Part shown: piece after piece, positions 50,778 through 59,316 of the stretch
Layout of the letters: the number at the start of each line of letters is the position of its first letter
How positions within the stretch are numbered: the stretch's first letter is position 1
Source of the DNA: Streptomyces sp. cf386
GTDB taxonomy: Bacteria > Actinomycetota > Actinomycetes > Streptomycetales > Streptomycetaceae
DNA: 64,000 nt
Assembly: GCF_900103585.1 (NCBI RefSeq)
Contig: NZ_FNHV01000008.1
Coordinates: forward strand, 312,850-376,849
Direction: 5' to 3'
The notes under the pieces: model-generated
Seen by the model: the letters and a program-made list of their open reading frames with translations, nothing else
What the model was told of the DNA's origin: nothing
The model's database searches: none
Made by a program: the position numbers and the translations under genes

Positions 50778-51797
50778 ATGGAACTTCACGACGTCTGGTT
50801 CGTCCTGATCGCCGTCCTGTGGATCGGCTACTTCTTCCTGGAGGGCTTCGACTTCGGGGTCGGCGTGCTCACCAAGCTGCTGGCCCGTAACCGGCCCGAG
50901 AAGCGGGTGCTGATCAACACCATCGGCCCCGTCTGGGACGGCAACGAGGTGTGGCTGCTCTCGGCCGGCGGTGCGACCTTCGCCGCCTTCCCCGAGTGGT
51001 ACGCCACGCTCTTCTCCGGCTTCTACCTGCCCCTGCTGCTCATCCTGGTCTGTCTGATCGTCCGGGGTGTCGCCTTCGAGTACCGGGCGAAGCGGCCCGA
51101 GGAGAACTGGCAGCGCAACTGGGAGCACGCGATCTTCTGGTGCTCGCTGCTCCCGGCGTTCCTGTGGGGCGTGGCCTTCGCCAACATCGTGCGGGGCGTG
51201 AAGATCGACCGGAACTTCGAGTACGTCGGCAACTTGTGGGACCTGCTCAACCCGTACGCGCTCCTCGGCGGTCTGGTGACGCTGACGCTGTTCACCTTCC
51301 ACGGTGCGGTGTTCACCGCTCTCAAGACCGTCGGGGACATCCGGGAGCGGGCGCGGAAGCTGGCCCTGTGGGTCGGCCTCGCCACTGCTGTGCTGGCGCT
51401 GGTCTTCCTGCTCTGGACGCAGGTCGAGAACGGCGACGGGCAGAGCCTGGTCGCACTCGTGGTGGCCGTCGTCGCGCTGGTGGCGGCGTTGGTGGCGAAC
51501 CAGGCCGGGCGCGAGGGATGGTCGTTCGCCTTCTCCGGCGTCACCATCGTGGCCGCCGTGGCGATGCTCTTCCTGGCGCTCTTCCCGAACGTCATGCCGT
51601 CCTCGCTCAATGACGCGTGGAGCCTCACGGTCACCAACGCCTCGTCGAGCCCCTACACCCTGAAGATCATGACGTGGTGCGCGGTGATCGCCACGCCGAT
51701 CGTCATGCTCTACCAGGGCTGGACCTACTGGGTGTTCCGCAAGCGGATCGGCACGCAGCACATCGCTGCGGATGCCACCGCGGGATCCGCGCACTGA
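50778..51797 (+). CDS. cydB: Cytochrome bd oxidase subunit II
   Basis: 339 residues, eight helices, beginning MELHDVWFVLIAVLWIGYFFLEGFDFGVG, the usual CydB start. It supports haem and quinol binding to CydA. It starts 20 nt after cydA with GAGGGAG upstream, so it is in the same operon. Confidence 0.96.
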   Translation: MELHDVWFVLIAVLWIGYFFLEGFDFGVGVLTKLLARNRPEKRVLINTIGPVWDGNEVWLLSAGGATFAAFPEWYATLFSGFYLPLLLILVCLIVRGVAFEYRAKRPEENWQRNWEHAIFWCSLLPAFLWGVAFANIVRGVKIDRNFEYVGNLWDLLNPYALLGGLVTLTLFTFHGAVFTALKTVGDIRERARKLALWVGLATAVLALVFLLWTQVENGDGQSLVALVVAVVALVAALVANQAGREGWSFAFSGVTIVAAVAMLFLALFPNVMPSSLNDAWSLTVTNASSSPYTLKIMTWCAVIATPIVMLYQGWTYWVFRKRIGTQHIAADATAGSAH

Positions 51798-51824
51798 GTC
51801 CGCTGTGGCGGGGTGGTTCACGAT

Positions 51825-51876
51825 GTTTCACGTGAAACCCCCCGCCCTGGACCGAAGGGCCTGTTTCACGTGAAAC
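51825..51876. other. Two parS sites between cydB and cydCD
   Basis: GTTTCACGTGAAAC exact at 51825-51838 and 51863-51876, 38 bp apart. The GTG of the second copy (51870-51872) is the probable start codon of cydCD. Confidence 0.93.
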
Positions 51877-54800
51877 CGATCGATCCGCGTCTTCTCCGAT
51901 ACGCCCGTGCCACTCGCCTCTTCCTGATGGCGGTCGTCGGCCTGGGTGCCGTCGGTGCCGGGCTGGTCATCGCGCAGGCGATGCTCATCGCCGAGATGGT
52001 GGTGGGGGCCTTCCAGCACGGGATGTCCGCCGCTGAACTGCGCACTCCCCTGCTGTTGTTGGTGGCTGTCGCGGCCGGTCGCGCAGTGGTCGCGTGGCTC
52101 ACCGAACTCGCCGCGCACCGCGCCAGTGCGGCCGTGAAGTCGGAGCTGCGGGGCCGGCTGTTGGAGCGTGCGGCCGAGCTGGGGCCCGGCTGGCTGAGCG
52201 GACAGCGGACCGGATCGCTGGTCGCCCTGGCCACGCGGGGAGTTGACGCTCTCGACGACTACTTCTCGCGCTATCTGCCGCAGTTGGGGCTCGCGGTGGT
52301 CGTGCCGGTGGCGGTGCTGGCGCGGATCGTGACCGAGGACTGGGTCTCGGCGGCCATCATCGTCGGCACCCTGCCGCTCATCCCGATCTTCATGATGCTG
52401 ATCGGCTGGGCCACGCAGTCCCGGATGGACCGTCAGTGGCGGCTGCTGTCCCGGCTGTCCGGACACTTCCTGGACGTGGTCGCGGGGCTGCCGACCCTGA
52501 AGGTGTTCGGGCGGGCCAAGGCGCAGGCCGAGTCGATCCGGCGGATCACCGGCGAATACCGCAGGGCGACCATGCGGACGCTGCGGATCGCCTTCATCTC
52601 CTCCTTCGCTCTGGAGCTGCTCTCGACGCTCTCGGTGGCCCTCGTCGCCGTGACCATCGGCATGCGACTCGTCCACGGCGAGATGCATCTGTACGACGGC
52701 CTGGTCATCCTCGTGCTGGCGCCCGAGGCCTATCTGCCGCTGCGTCAGGTGGGCGCGCAGTACCACGCGGCGGCCGAGGGGCTGTCCGCGGCCGAGGAGA
52801 TCTTCGAGGTGCTGGAGACTCCCGTGCCGGCGGCGGGTACCGCAGCGGTGCCGACGGGATCGGTGGCGTTCGAGTTCGAGGGAGTCTCGGTCCGCTACCC
52901 CGGACGGTCCGCCGACGCAGTGTCGGGCACGTCCTTCACCGTCGAACCCGGGGAGACGGTTGCGCTCGTCGGGCCGAGCGGAGCGGGCAAGTCGACGCTG
53001 CTGAACGTGCTGTTGGGGTTCGTGCGGCCGACCGAGGGGCGCGTGCTGGCCGGGGGAGCCGATCTCGCCGAGCTCGATCTCGAGGAGTGGCGCTCGCGGA
53101 TCGCCTGGGTGCCGCAGCGACCGCACCTGTACGCCGGGACGATCGCCGAGAACGTACGGCTGGCGCGTCCCGACGCCGACGACGCTGCCGTGCGACGGGC
53201 CCTGGGGGACGCCGGGGCGCTGGAGTTCGTGGACACGCTGCCCCTGGGCATCGACACCGCGCTGGGCGAGGACGGGGCCGGGCTGTCGGCGGGGCAGCGG
53301 CAGCGGCTCGCGCTGGCCCGGGCGTTCCTCGCGGACCGGCCCGTCCTGCTGCTCGACGAGCCCACGGCCGCACTCGACGGGGCCACCGAGGCCGAGGTCG
53401 TGGAGGCCGTGCGGAGGCTGGCGGTGGGGCGGACGGTGCTGCTGGTGGTGCATCGGCCGGCGTTGCTGGGGGTGGCGGACCGGGTGGTGCGGCTCGCGGA
53501 AGCCGTGGGAACCGTGCCGGCGGAAGGCTCGCCCAGGGCGTCCGTTGTCCGTCCCATCGAGCAGGACGCGCACGGTGGTTCCGCCTCGGACGACGCCGAG
53601 GCCGTGTCGCTCACGACGGACGCACAGGGTGTCCTCGCCCGCGTCCGCGCCATGTCCGGTCCCCGGCGTGGCCGTCTCGCCCTCGCGCTGCTGCTCGGGA
53701 GCCTCGCGCTCGGCAGTGCCGTCGGGCTCATGGCCACCTCGGGGTGGCTCATCTCGCGGGCCTCGCAGCAGCCGCCCGTGCTGTATCTGATGGTGGCCGT
53801 GACGGCGACCCGGGCCTTCGGTATCGGGCGGGCCGTGTTCCGGTACGCCGAGCGGCTGGTGTCGCACGACGCCGTGCTGCGGATGCTGGCCGACACCCGT
53901 GTCGCCGTGTACCGGCGGCTGGAGCGGCTTGCACCCGCCGGGCTGCGCCGCACGCGGCGAGGCGATCTGCTGTCGAGGCTCGTCGCGGATGTGGACGCGC
54001 TGCAGGACTACTGGCTGCGGTGGCTGTTGCCCGCCGCTGCCGCGACCGTCGTGTCCGCGGGTGCCGTCGGCTTCACGGCCTGGCTGCTGCCCGAGGCCGG
54101 TGCCGTGCTCGCCGTCGGGCTGCTGGCGGCCGGGGCCGGAGTCCCGCTGGTCACAGGTGCCGTGGCCCGCCGTGCCGAGCGCAGGCTGGCGCCCGCCCGC
54201 GGAGTCCTCGCGACGCGCGTGACGGACCTGCTCACCGGTACCGCCGAGCTGACCGTCGCCGGCGCCCTGCCCGCCCGTACGGCCGAAGTGCGGCGGGCCG
54301 ACGGGACGCTCACCCGGATCGCCTCGCGGGCCGCCACCGCGACCGCGCTCGGCGACGGACTCACCGCGCTGATCTCCGGGCTCACCGTCGCCGCCACCGC
54401 CCTCGTGGGCGCTCAGGCGGTCGCCGACGGGCGGCTTGGCGGCGTGACGATGGCCGTCGTCGTCCTCACCCCGCTGGCGGCCTTCGAGGCCGTCCTGGGG
54501 ATGCCGCTCGCCGTGCAGTACCGACAGCGGGTGCGCAAGAGCGCCGAGCGCGTCCACGAGGTGCTGGACGCGCCCGAGCCCGTACGGGAGCCGGAGCGGC
54601 CCTGGCAGGCGCCCACGTCGCCCTTCCCGGTCGCCCTCAGGGGCCTGACCGCCCGCCACGCAGGGCAGGACCGGGATGCCCTCGCCGGCCTCGACCTGAC
54701 CCTGGAGGAGGGGCGCCGGATCGCCGTCGTCGGGCCGTCCGGGTCCGGCAAGACCACGCTGGCTCAGGTGCTGTTGCGCTTCCTCGACGCGGAGGCGGGC

Positions 54801-55373
54801 TCGTACACGCTGGGCGGTGTGGACGCGAACGCGCTGGACGGCGACGACGTACGGCGGCTCGTCGGGCTGTGCGCACAGGACGCGCACCTCTTCGACAGCT
54901 CCGTACGCGAGAACCTGCTCCTCGCCAGGAAGGACGCCACCGAGGACGAGCTGCGCGACGCCCTGAAGCGTGCCCGGCTGCTCGACTGGGCCGGCGGTCT
55001 GCCCGACGCCCTGGACACGCTCGTGGGCGAGCACGGGGCGCGGCTGTCGGGCGGGCAGCGGCAGCGGCTCGCGCTGGCCCGTGCGCTGCTCGCCGACTTC
55101 CCCGTCCTCGTCCTCGACGAGCCCGCCGAGCACCTCGACCTGCCCACCGCGGACGCCCTCACCGCCGACCTGCTGGCCGCCACCGAGGGCCGTACGACCC
55201 TGCTCATCACCCACCGACTGGCCGGGCTGGAGGCCGTGGACGAGGTGGTCGTCCTGGACGAGGGGCATGTGGTGCAGCGGGGGACGTTCGCGGAGCTGGC
55301 CGCGGCGGACGGGCCGTTGCGGAGGATGCTGGCGCGGGAGGAACAGGCGGATCTTCTGGTGGGGACGCCGTAG
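51870..55373 (+). CDS. cydCD: Fused CydC/CydD ABC transporter for cytochrome bd assembly
   Basis: 1167 residues, two complete ABC exporter halves in one chain. Half 1 (to about 560) has a membrane domain, Walker A GPSGAGKST and signature LSAGQRQRLALARAFLADRP. Half 2 has its own membrane domain, Walker A GPSGSGKTT and signature LSGGQRQRLALARALLADF. Other bacteria use separate CydC and CydD, which move cysteine/glutathione-type reductants for cytochrome bd maturation; fusion is the Streptomyces pattern. The start is GTG 51870, inside a parS site; an upstream in-frame ATG at 51813 would translate both parS copies. Confidence 0.93.
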   Translation: MKPIDPRLLRYARATRLFLMAVVGLGAVGAGLVIAQAMLIAEMVVGAFQHGMSAAELRTPLLLLVAVAAGRAVVAWLTELAAHRASAAVKSELRGRLLERAAELGPGWLSGQRTGSLVALATRGVDALDDYFSRYLPQLGLAVVVPVAVLARIVTEDWVSAAIIVGTLPLIPIFMMLIGWATQSRMDRQWRLLSRLSGHFLDVVAGLPTLKVFGRAKAQAESIRRITGEYRRATMRTLRIAFISSFALELLSTLSVALVAVTIGMRLVHGEMHLYDGLVILVLAPEAYLPLRQVGAQYHAAAEGLSAAEEIFEVLETPVPAAGTAAVPTGSVAFEFEGVSVRYPGRSADAVSGTSFTVEPGETVALVGPSGAGKSTLLNVLLGFVRPTEGRVLAGGADLAELDLEEWRSRIAWVPQRPHLYAGTIAENVRLARPDADDAAVRRALGDAGALEFVDTLPLGIDTALGEDGAGLSAGQRQRLALARAFLADRPVLLLDEPTAALDGATEAEVVEAVRRLAVGRTVLLVVHRPALLGVADRVVRLAEAVGTVPAEGSPRASVVRPIEQDAHGGSASDDAEAVSLTTDAQGVLARVRAMSGPRRGRLALALLLGSLALGSAVGLMATSGWLISRASQQPPVLYLMVAVTATRAFGIGRAVFRYAERLVSHDAVLRMLADTRVAVYRRLERLAPAGLRRTRRGDLLSRLVADVDALQDYWLRWLLPAAAATVVSAGAVGFTAWLLPEAGAVLAVGLLAAGAGVPLVTGAVARRAERRLAPARGVLATRVTDLLTGTAELTVAGALPARTAEVRRADGTLTRIASRAATATALGDGLTALISGLTVAATALVGAQAVADGRLGGVTMAVVVLTPLAAFEAVLGMPLAVQYRQRVRKSAERVHEVLDAPEPVREPERPWQAPTSPFPVALRGLTARHAGQDRDALAGLDLTLEEGRRIAVVGPSGSGKTTLAQVLLRFLDAEAGSYTLGGVDANALDGDDVRRLVGLCAQDAHLFDSSVRENLLLARKDATEDELRDALKRARLLDWAGGLPDALDTLVGEHGARLSGGQRQRLALARALLADFPVLVLDEPAEHLDLPTADALTADLLAATEGRTTLLITHRLAGLEAVDEVVVLDEGHVVQRGTFAELAAADGPLRRMLAREEQADLLVGTP

Positions 55374-55485
55374 CCCTGGCGTTACTCGCGTCAACACCAG
55401 TACTGACCCGTCCGCAGCAACACATTCCCCCAGGCGTACGACCTCAACAGGACCGTGACCCGGTCCGCGGGCCACGATCGCTGAC

Positions 55486-56565
55486 ATGCGCTCATATCGC
55501 CGACGTCTCGTGCTCGTCCCGGCGCTGCTGTGCGCGCTCGCCGTACTTGCCGCCCTGCCTGCCGTCGCCGGCGACGGGAAGGGCGCCGCGGGCGGCCACG
55601 GCACCGGGACCGATGGCGACTCGGTGCTCAGCGCGCAGGTGGTGCGGCTGTACGCGGACGCGGCCAAGGCGACCCAGCGGTACGAGGTGGGCCGGCAGAA
55701 GGCCGAGGTGCAGCGGGCCAAGGCACAGCGGATCGAGTCGCTGCTCGACCGCGAACGGCGGGAGATCAGCGCTCTGCACGAGGACCTGGGCCGGATCGCA
55801 AGCGCCCAGTACCGCAGCGGCGGCGGGATGCCGCTCACGGCGCAGATCATCCTCGCGAAGAACCCGGACGACTTGATGCGCGGTCAGCACGTCTTCTCCC
55901 AGACGAACATGGTCGTCAGCAATGCCATCGAGAAGAACCGGCGCGCCGAGACCCGGCTCGCCAAGGACGAATCCAGGGCCGCCGCGGCCTGGCAGAAGCT
56001 GGAGAAGCGCAACGCCGAACTCGCCGACCTGAAGAAGGGCATCGAGCAGAAGCTCGAAGAGGCGCGGTGGCAGTTGCAGGGGAAGGCCGACGCTTCGGTC
56101 GCCGCCGGCTCCTGCAGTGGTGCCGTACGGCTCGACCAGCCGAAGACGGACTTCACGAGCAAGTGGGTCGCGCCGGTGGAGACGTACGAGCTGTCCGCGG
56201 CGTTCGGCAACGGCGGAGTGCGGTGGGCGCACCTGCACACCGGGCAGGACTTCGCGGTGCCGATCGGCACTCCGGTGCGGGCGGTCGGGGACGGGCGCGT
56301 GGTCAGGGTGTCGTGCGGAGGCGCCTTCGGCATGGCGATCGTGCTGCGGCACGCGGACGGCTACTACACGCAGTACGCCCATCTCGCCGCCGTCACCGTC
56401 GACCAGGGCGAGCGGGTCGACACCGGGCAGTGGATCGGCCAGTCGGGCACGACCGGGAACTCCACCGGCCCGCACCTGCACTTCGAGGTACGGATCACCG
56501 CGGAGATGGGCTCGGCGGTGAATCCGGTGCCGTGGCTGTCGGCGCGGGGAGTGGGGCTCGGATAG
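55486..56565 (+). CDS. Secreted M23 (LytM-like) peptidase
   Basis: 359 residues. A signal peptide of about 29 residues (RRRLVLVPALLCALAVLAALPAVAG) and a long coiled-coil domain (about 50-195, Lys/Glu/Gln/Arg heptads) precede the M23 domain (about 240-350), which has the zinc ligands in HLHTGQDFAVPIGTP (H-x3-D) and HLHFEVRI (H-x-H). The layout matches EnvC/NlpD-type cell-wall hydrolases or their activators. ATG at 55486 is close after the cydCD end. Confidence 0.9.
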   Translation: MRSYRRRLVLVPALLCALAVLAALPAVAGDGKGAAGGHGTGTDGDSVLSAQVVRLYADAAKATQRYEVGRQKAEVQRAKAQRIESLLDRERREISALHEDLGRIASAQYRSGGGMPLTAQIILAKNPDDLMRGQHVFSQTNMVVSNAIEKNRRAETRLAKDESRAAAAWQKLEKRNAELADLKKGIEQKLEEARWQLQGKADASVAAGSCSGAVRLDQPKTDFTSKWVAPVETYELSAAFGNGGVRWAHLHTGQDFAVPIGTPVRAVGDGRVVRVSCGGAFGMAIVLRHADGYYTQYAHLAAVTVDQGERVDTGQWIGQSGTTGNSTGPHLHFEVRITAEMGSAVNPVPWLSARGVGLG

Positions 56566-56593
56566 GCCTGGGGCCTGCTCCGCTGGACCGGCT

Positions 56594-57502
56594 CTAGTGC
56601 CGCTCCGCCAGCAGCTGTTCGATCACGACCGCCACGCCGTCCTCGTTGTTGGCGACCGTCCGCCCCGACGCGGCGGCGATGACGTCCGGGTGCGCGTTGC
56701 CCATCGCGTACGACTGGCCCGCCCACGTCAGCATCTCCACGTCGTTCGGCATGTCGCCGAAGGCGACGACCTCCTCGTGCGAGATACCGCGCTCGGCGCA
56801 GCACAGCGCGAGTGTGCTGGCCTTGGAGACGCCGGGGCCGCTGATCTCCAGCAGGGCGCTGGGGCTGGAGCGGGTGACGTTGGCACGGTCGCCGATGGCG
56901 AGGCGGGCGAGGGTGAGGAAGGCGTCGGGGTTGAGGGTGGGGTGGTAGGCGAGGATCTTCAGCACCGGCTCGCCGGCCCCGGGGGCGTCCGGTGCCAGGA
57001 GGTCCTCGGCCGGCGCGAGCTCGTCCGGTATCTCCATGTGCAGCTTGGGGTAGTCCGGCTCCTGGTAGAAGCCGTACGTCTGCTCCACCGCGTACACCGT
57101 GCCGGGCGCCGCGTCACGCAGCAGCCGTACGGCGTCCAGCGCGTTCTCCCGCGCCAGCTCCCGCACCTTCACGAACCGGTGGGTGCCGGGGCCGCCGTGC
57201 AGGTCGACCACCGCGGCGCCGTTTCCGCAGATCGCCAGGCCGTGACCGTGGACATGGTCACTGACGACGTCCATCCAGCGGGCCGGGCGGCCGGTGACGA
57301 AGAACACCTCGATGCCCGCCTCCTCGGCCGCGGCCAGCGCGGCGACCGTGCGGGGGGAGACCGACTTGTCGTCCCGCAGCAGGGTGCCGTCCAGGTCGGT
57401 GGCGATGAGCCGCGGGCGGACGGTGGGGGTACCGCCCTGCCCGAGGGCGGTCGAGAGCTCGGGGGAGGCCGGGGTCTGGGGCCGTCGAGTCGCTGAGGTC
57501 AC
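56594..57502 (-). CDS. HAD-family phosphatase (Cof-like)
   Basis: 302 residues. Motif I LIATDLDGTLL (Asp nucleophile) near 33, motif II VTGRPARW near 70, motif III Lys in SKASTLAL near 230, and motif IV VAFGDMPNDVEML near 250, with a type IIB cap between. Cof/YbiV-type proteins dephosphorylate sugar phosphates and other small molecules. GTG 57502 has GGGAG 9 nt upstream; the longest frame goes to 57550. Converges on the M23 gene. Confidence 0.9.
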   Translation of the reverse strand: MTSATRRPQTPASPELSTALGQGGTPTVRPRLIATDLDGTLLRDDKSVSPRTVAALAAAEEAGIEVFFVTGRPARWMDVVSDHVHGHGLAICGNGAAVVDLHGGPGTHRFVKVRELARENALDAVRLLRDAAPGTVYAVEQTYGFYQEPDYPKLHMEIPDELAPAEDLLAPDAPGAGEPVLKILAYHPTLNPDAFLTLARLAIGDRANVTRSSPSALLEISGPGVSKASTLALCCAERGISHEEVVAFGDMPNDVEMLTWAGQSYAMGNAHPDVIAAASGRTVANNEDGVAVVIEQLLAERH

Positions 57503-57632
57503 CGGGGCATTCTCCCGCATATGCCTGCACGGCCGTGCGGCAGTCCGCACATCTGAGGCGGCACCTGAGGAGAAACCGCCCCTGAGAACGCCGCCGACAC
57601 TCGCCTCACCTGCATCGTTGCACCTGGCCGCC

Positions 57633-58535
57633 TCACCGCAGCTGCGCGGCCGCGTCCATGGCGATCTGCTCGAAGACCTTCTCGTCGGCCGCGAAGTCCG
57701 AGTCGGGGATCGGCCAGTGGATCACGATCTCGGTGAATCCCAGTTCCTGATGGCGCCCCGCGAAGTCCACGAACGCGTTCAGGGACTCCAGCGGACGGCC
57801 GCGGTCCGGGGTGAATCCGGTGAGCAGGATCTTGTCGAGCTCGCCCGCGTCCCGGCCGATTTCCGCGCAGGCGTCGGCCAGCTTCTCGACCTGTCCACGA
57901 ATGGCTTGAACCGACTGTTCAGGAGTGCCGTTCTCGTACAGCTTGGGGTCGCCGGTGGTTACCCAGGCCTGCCCGTACCGCGCTGCAAGCCGCAGCCCGC
58001 GCGGACCGGTCGCCGCGACCGCGAAGGGCAGCCGGGGGCGCTGCACACAGCCCGGGATGTTGCGCGCCTCGTGCGCCGAGTAGAAGTCGCCCTCGTACGA
58101 CACCGTGTCCTCGGTCAGCAGCCGGTCCAGCAGGGCGACGAACTCGGCGAACCGGTCGGCACGCTCGCGCGGCGTCCAGGGCTCCTGGCCGAGCGCGGTG
58201 GCGTCGAAGCCGGTGCCGCCCGCGCCGACGCCGAGTGTGATCCGTCCGCCCGAGATGTCGTCGAGGGAGATCAGCTCCTTCGCGTAGGGCACGGGATGCC
58301 GGAAGTTCGGCGAGGTCACCAGGGTGCCCAGCCGCAGATTGTCGGTGACCGCAGCGGCGGCGGTCAGGGTCGGCACGGCACCGAACCACGGGCCGTCCCG
58401 GAAGCTGCGCCAGGAGAGGTGGTCGTAGGTGTACGCGCTGTGGAAGCCGAGCTGCTCCGCGCGCTGCCATTGCTCACGGCCTCCCTCGGACCAGTGGCGG
58501 TACGGGAGGATCACGGTGCTCAGGCGCAGACTCAT
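57633..58535 (-). CDS. LLM-class flavin-dependent oxidoreductase
   Basis: 300 residues of the luciferase-like fold: STVILPYRHWSEGGREQWQ, FHSAYTYDHLSW, LGVGAGGTGFDATALGQEPW, and VAATGPRGLRLAARYGQAWVTTGDP. These use FMN or F420; the substrate is unknown. The ATG at 58535 has TACGCT 6 nt upstream on the same strand, suggesting leaderless translation; the frame to 59219 would run over kptA. It is separated from kptA by a parS site. Confidence 0.88.
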   Translation of the reverse strand: MSLRLSTVILPYRHWSEGGREQWQRAEQLGFHSAYTYDHLSWRSFRDGPWFGAVPTLTAAAAVTDNLRLGTLVTSPNFRHPVPYAKELISLDDISGGRITLGVGAGGTGFDATALGQEPWTPRERADRFAEFVALLDRLLTEDTVSYEGDFYSAHEARNIPGCVQRPRLPFAVAATGPRGLRLAARYGQAWVTTGDPKLYENGTPEQSVQAIRGQVEKLADACAEIGRDAGELDKILLTGFTPDRGRPLESLNAFVDFAGRHQELGFTEIVIHWPIPDSDFAADEKVFEQIAMDAAAQLR

Positions 58536-58541
58536 GTTTTG

Positions 58542-58547
58542 AGCGTA
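58542..58547 (-). promoter_or_regulatory. -10 hexamer of a leaderless LLM-family transcript
   Basis: On the minus strand, TACGCT followed by 6 nt and then the ATG. Confidence 0.45.
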
Positions 58548-58560
58548 AGCGGCCGAACGG

Positions 58561-58574
58561 GTTTCACGTGAAAC
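58561..58574. other. parS (ParB-binding site)
   Basis: GTTTCACGTGAAAC exact, between the 5' end of the LLM-family gene and the 3' end of kptA. Confidence 0.93.
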
Positions 58575-58645
58575 GGTCACCGCACGCGGCTGCTCGGCCA
58601 CGGAGTGAGGCTGACCATCGGGGCGCTCGACGCCCTCGCCGGTGA

Positions 58646-59194
58646 TCAGTGCGATTCGGGGAAGCGCAGGTACTCCGGCGGCACGGCCTTCGTCAGCCAC
58701 ACCCCGTTCGCGCTGACGTGGAAGACATGGCCGTCTCGGTGCATGGCGCCGGCGTCCACGGAGAGCACCACGGGGCGGCCCCGCCGGGCGCCGACCCGGG
58801 TCGCGGTCTCGCGGTCGGCCGAGAGGTGCACGTCGTGCCTGTTCATGGGCCTGAGGCCCGCCTCGCGGATCGCGTCCAGGTTGCGGGCCACGGTGCCGTG
58901 GTAGAGGTACGGCGGCGGTGTCGCCGGGGGCAGTCCGAGGTCGACGTCGATGCTGTGGCCCTGGCTGGCGCGGATGCGGGTGCCCTCGATCGCGAAGCGC
59001 TTCTTGTCGTTGGCGGCGACCACGTGGTCCAGCTCTTCCCGGGTGAAGCGGAATCCGTGCGCGGTCGCGGCGGCGATCAGCGTGTCGATCTCGACCCAGC
59101 CGCCCTCGTCGAGGATCAGCCCGATCCGCTCCGGCTGGTGGCGCAGGTGCTTGGAGAGGTACTTCGACACCTTCACGGTGCGTCTTTCGTCCAT
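58646..59194 (-). CDS. kptA: RNA 2'-phosphotransferase, KptA family
   Basis: 182 residues: DERRTVKVSKYLSKHLRHQP, VEIDTLIAAATAHGF, the NAD-binding YLYHGTVARNLDAIREAGLRP and RPVVLSVDAGAM. KptA/Tpt1 enzymes remove a 2'-phosphate from RNA using NAD, giving ADP-ribose 1'',2''-cyclic phosphate. Bacterial copies lack tRNA splicing substrates, so the physiological target is unknown. The start is an ATG with no strong ribosome-binding site; coordinates near 59194 are within a base or two. Confidence 0.88.
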   Translation of the reverse strand: MDERRTVKVSKYLSKHLRHQPERIGLILDEGGWVEIDTLIAAATAHGFRFTREELDHVVAANDKKRFAIEGTRIRASQGHSIDVDLGLPPATPPPYLYHGTVARNLDAIREAGLRPMNRHDVHLSADRETATRVGARRGRPVVLSVDAGAMHRDGHVFHVSANGVWLTKAVPPEYLRFPESH

Positions 59195-59250
59195 GCCACC
59201 AGCCTGCCGGGGGCGACACGAATCACGCGAATGATTTCGCCCTCGATGTT

Positions 59251-59304
59251 TGATCCACAACCAAGTGCTGTTATCCACAGGGGAATTGGCGATTCTGTGG
59301 ACAA
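59251..59304. other. DnaA-box cluster between kptA and merR-type gene
   Basis: TTATCCACA (59271-59279) and, on the other strand, TTGTCCACA (59296-59304) are both exact DnaA boxes, 16 bp apart and facing each other. TGATCCACA (59251-59259) is close to the same motif. They lie in a 120-bp gap between same-strand genes. Confidence 0.65.
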
Positions 59305-59316
59305 CGAGCCGTCGTT

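Noticed and set aside
51828..55850. 1340-residue minus-strand ORF over cydCD
   Set aside because: It is the antisense of a well-supported ABC fusion, and its sequence is Arg/Gly/His-rich and lacks any family signature.
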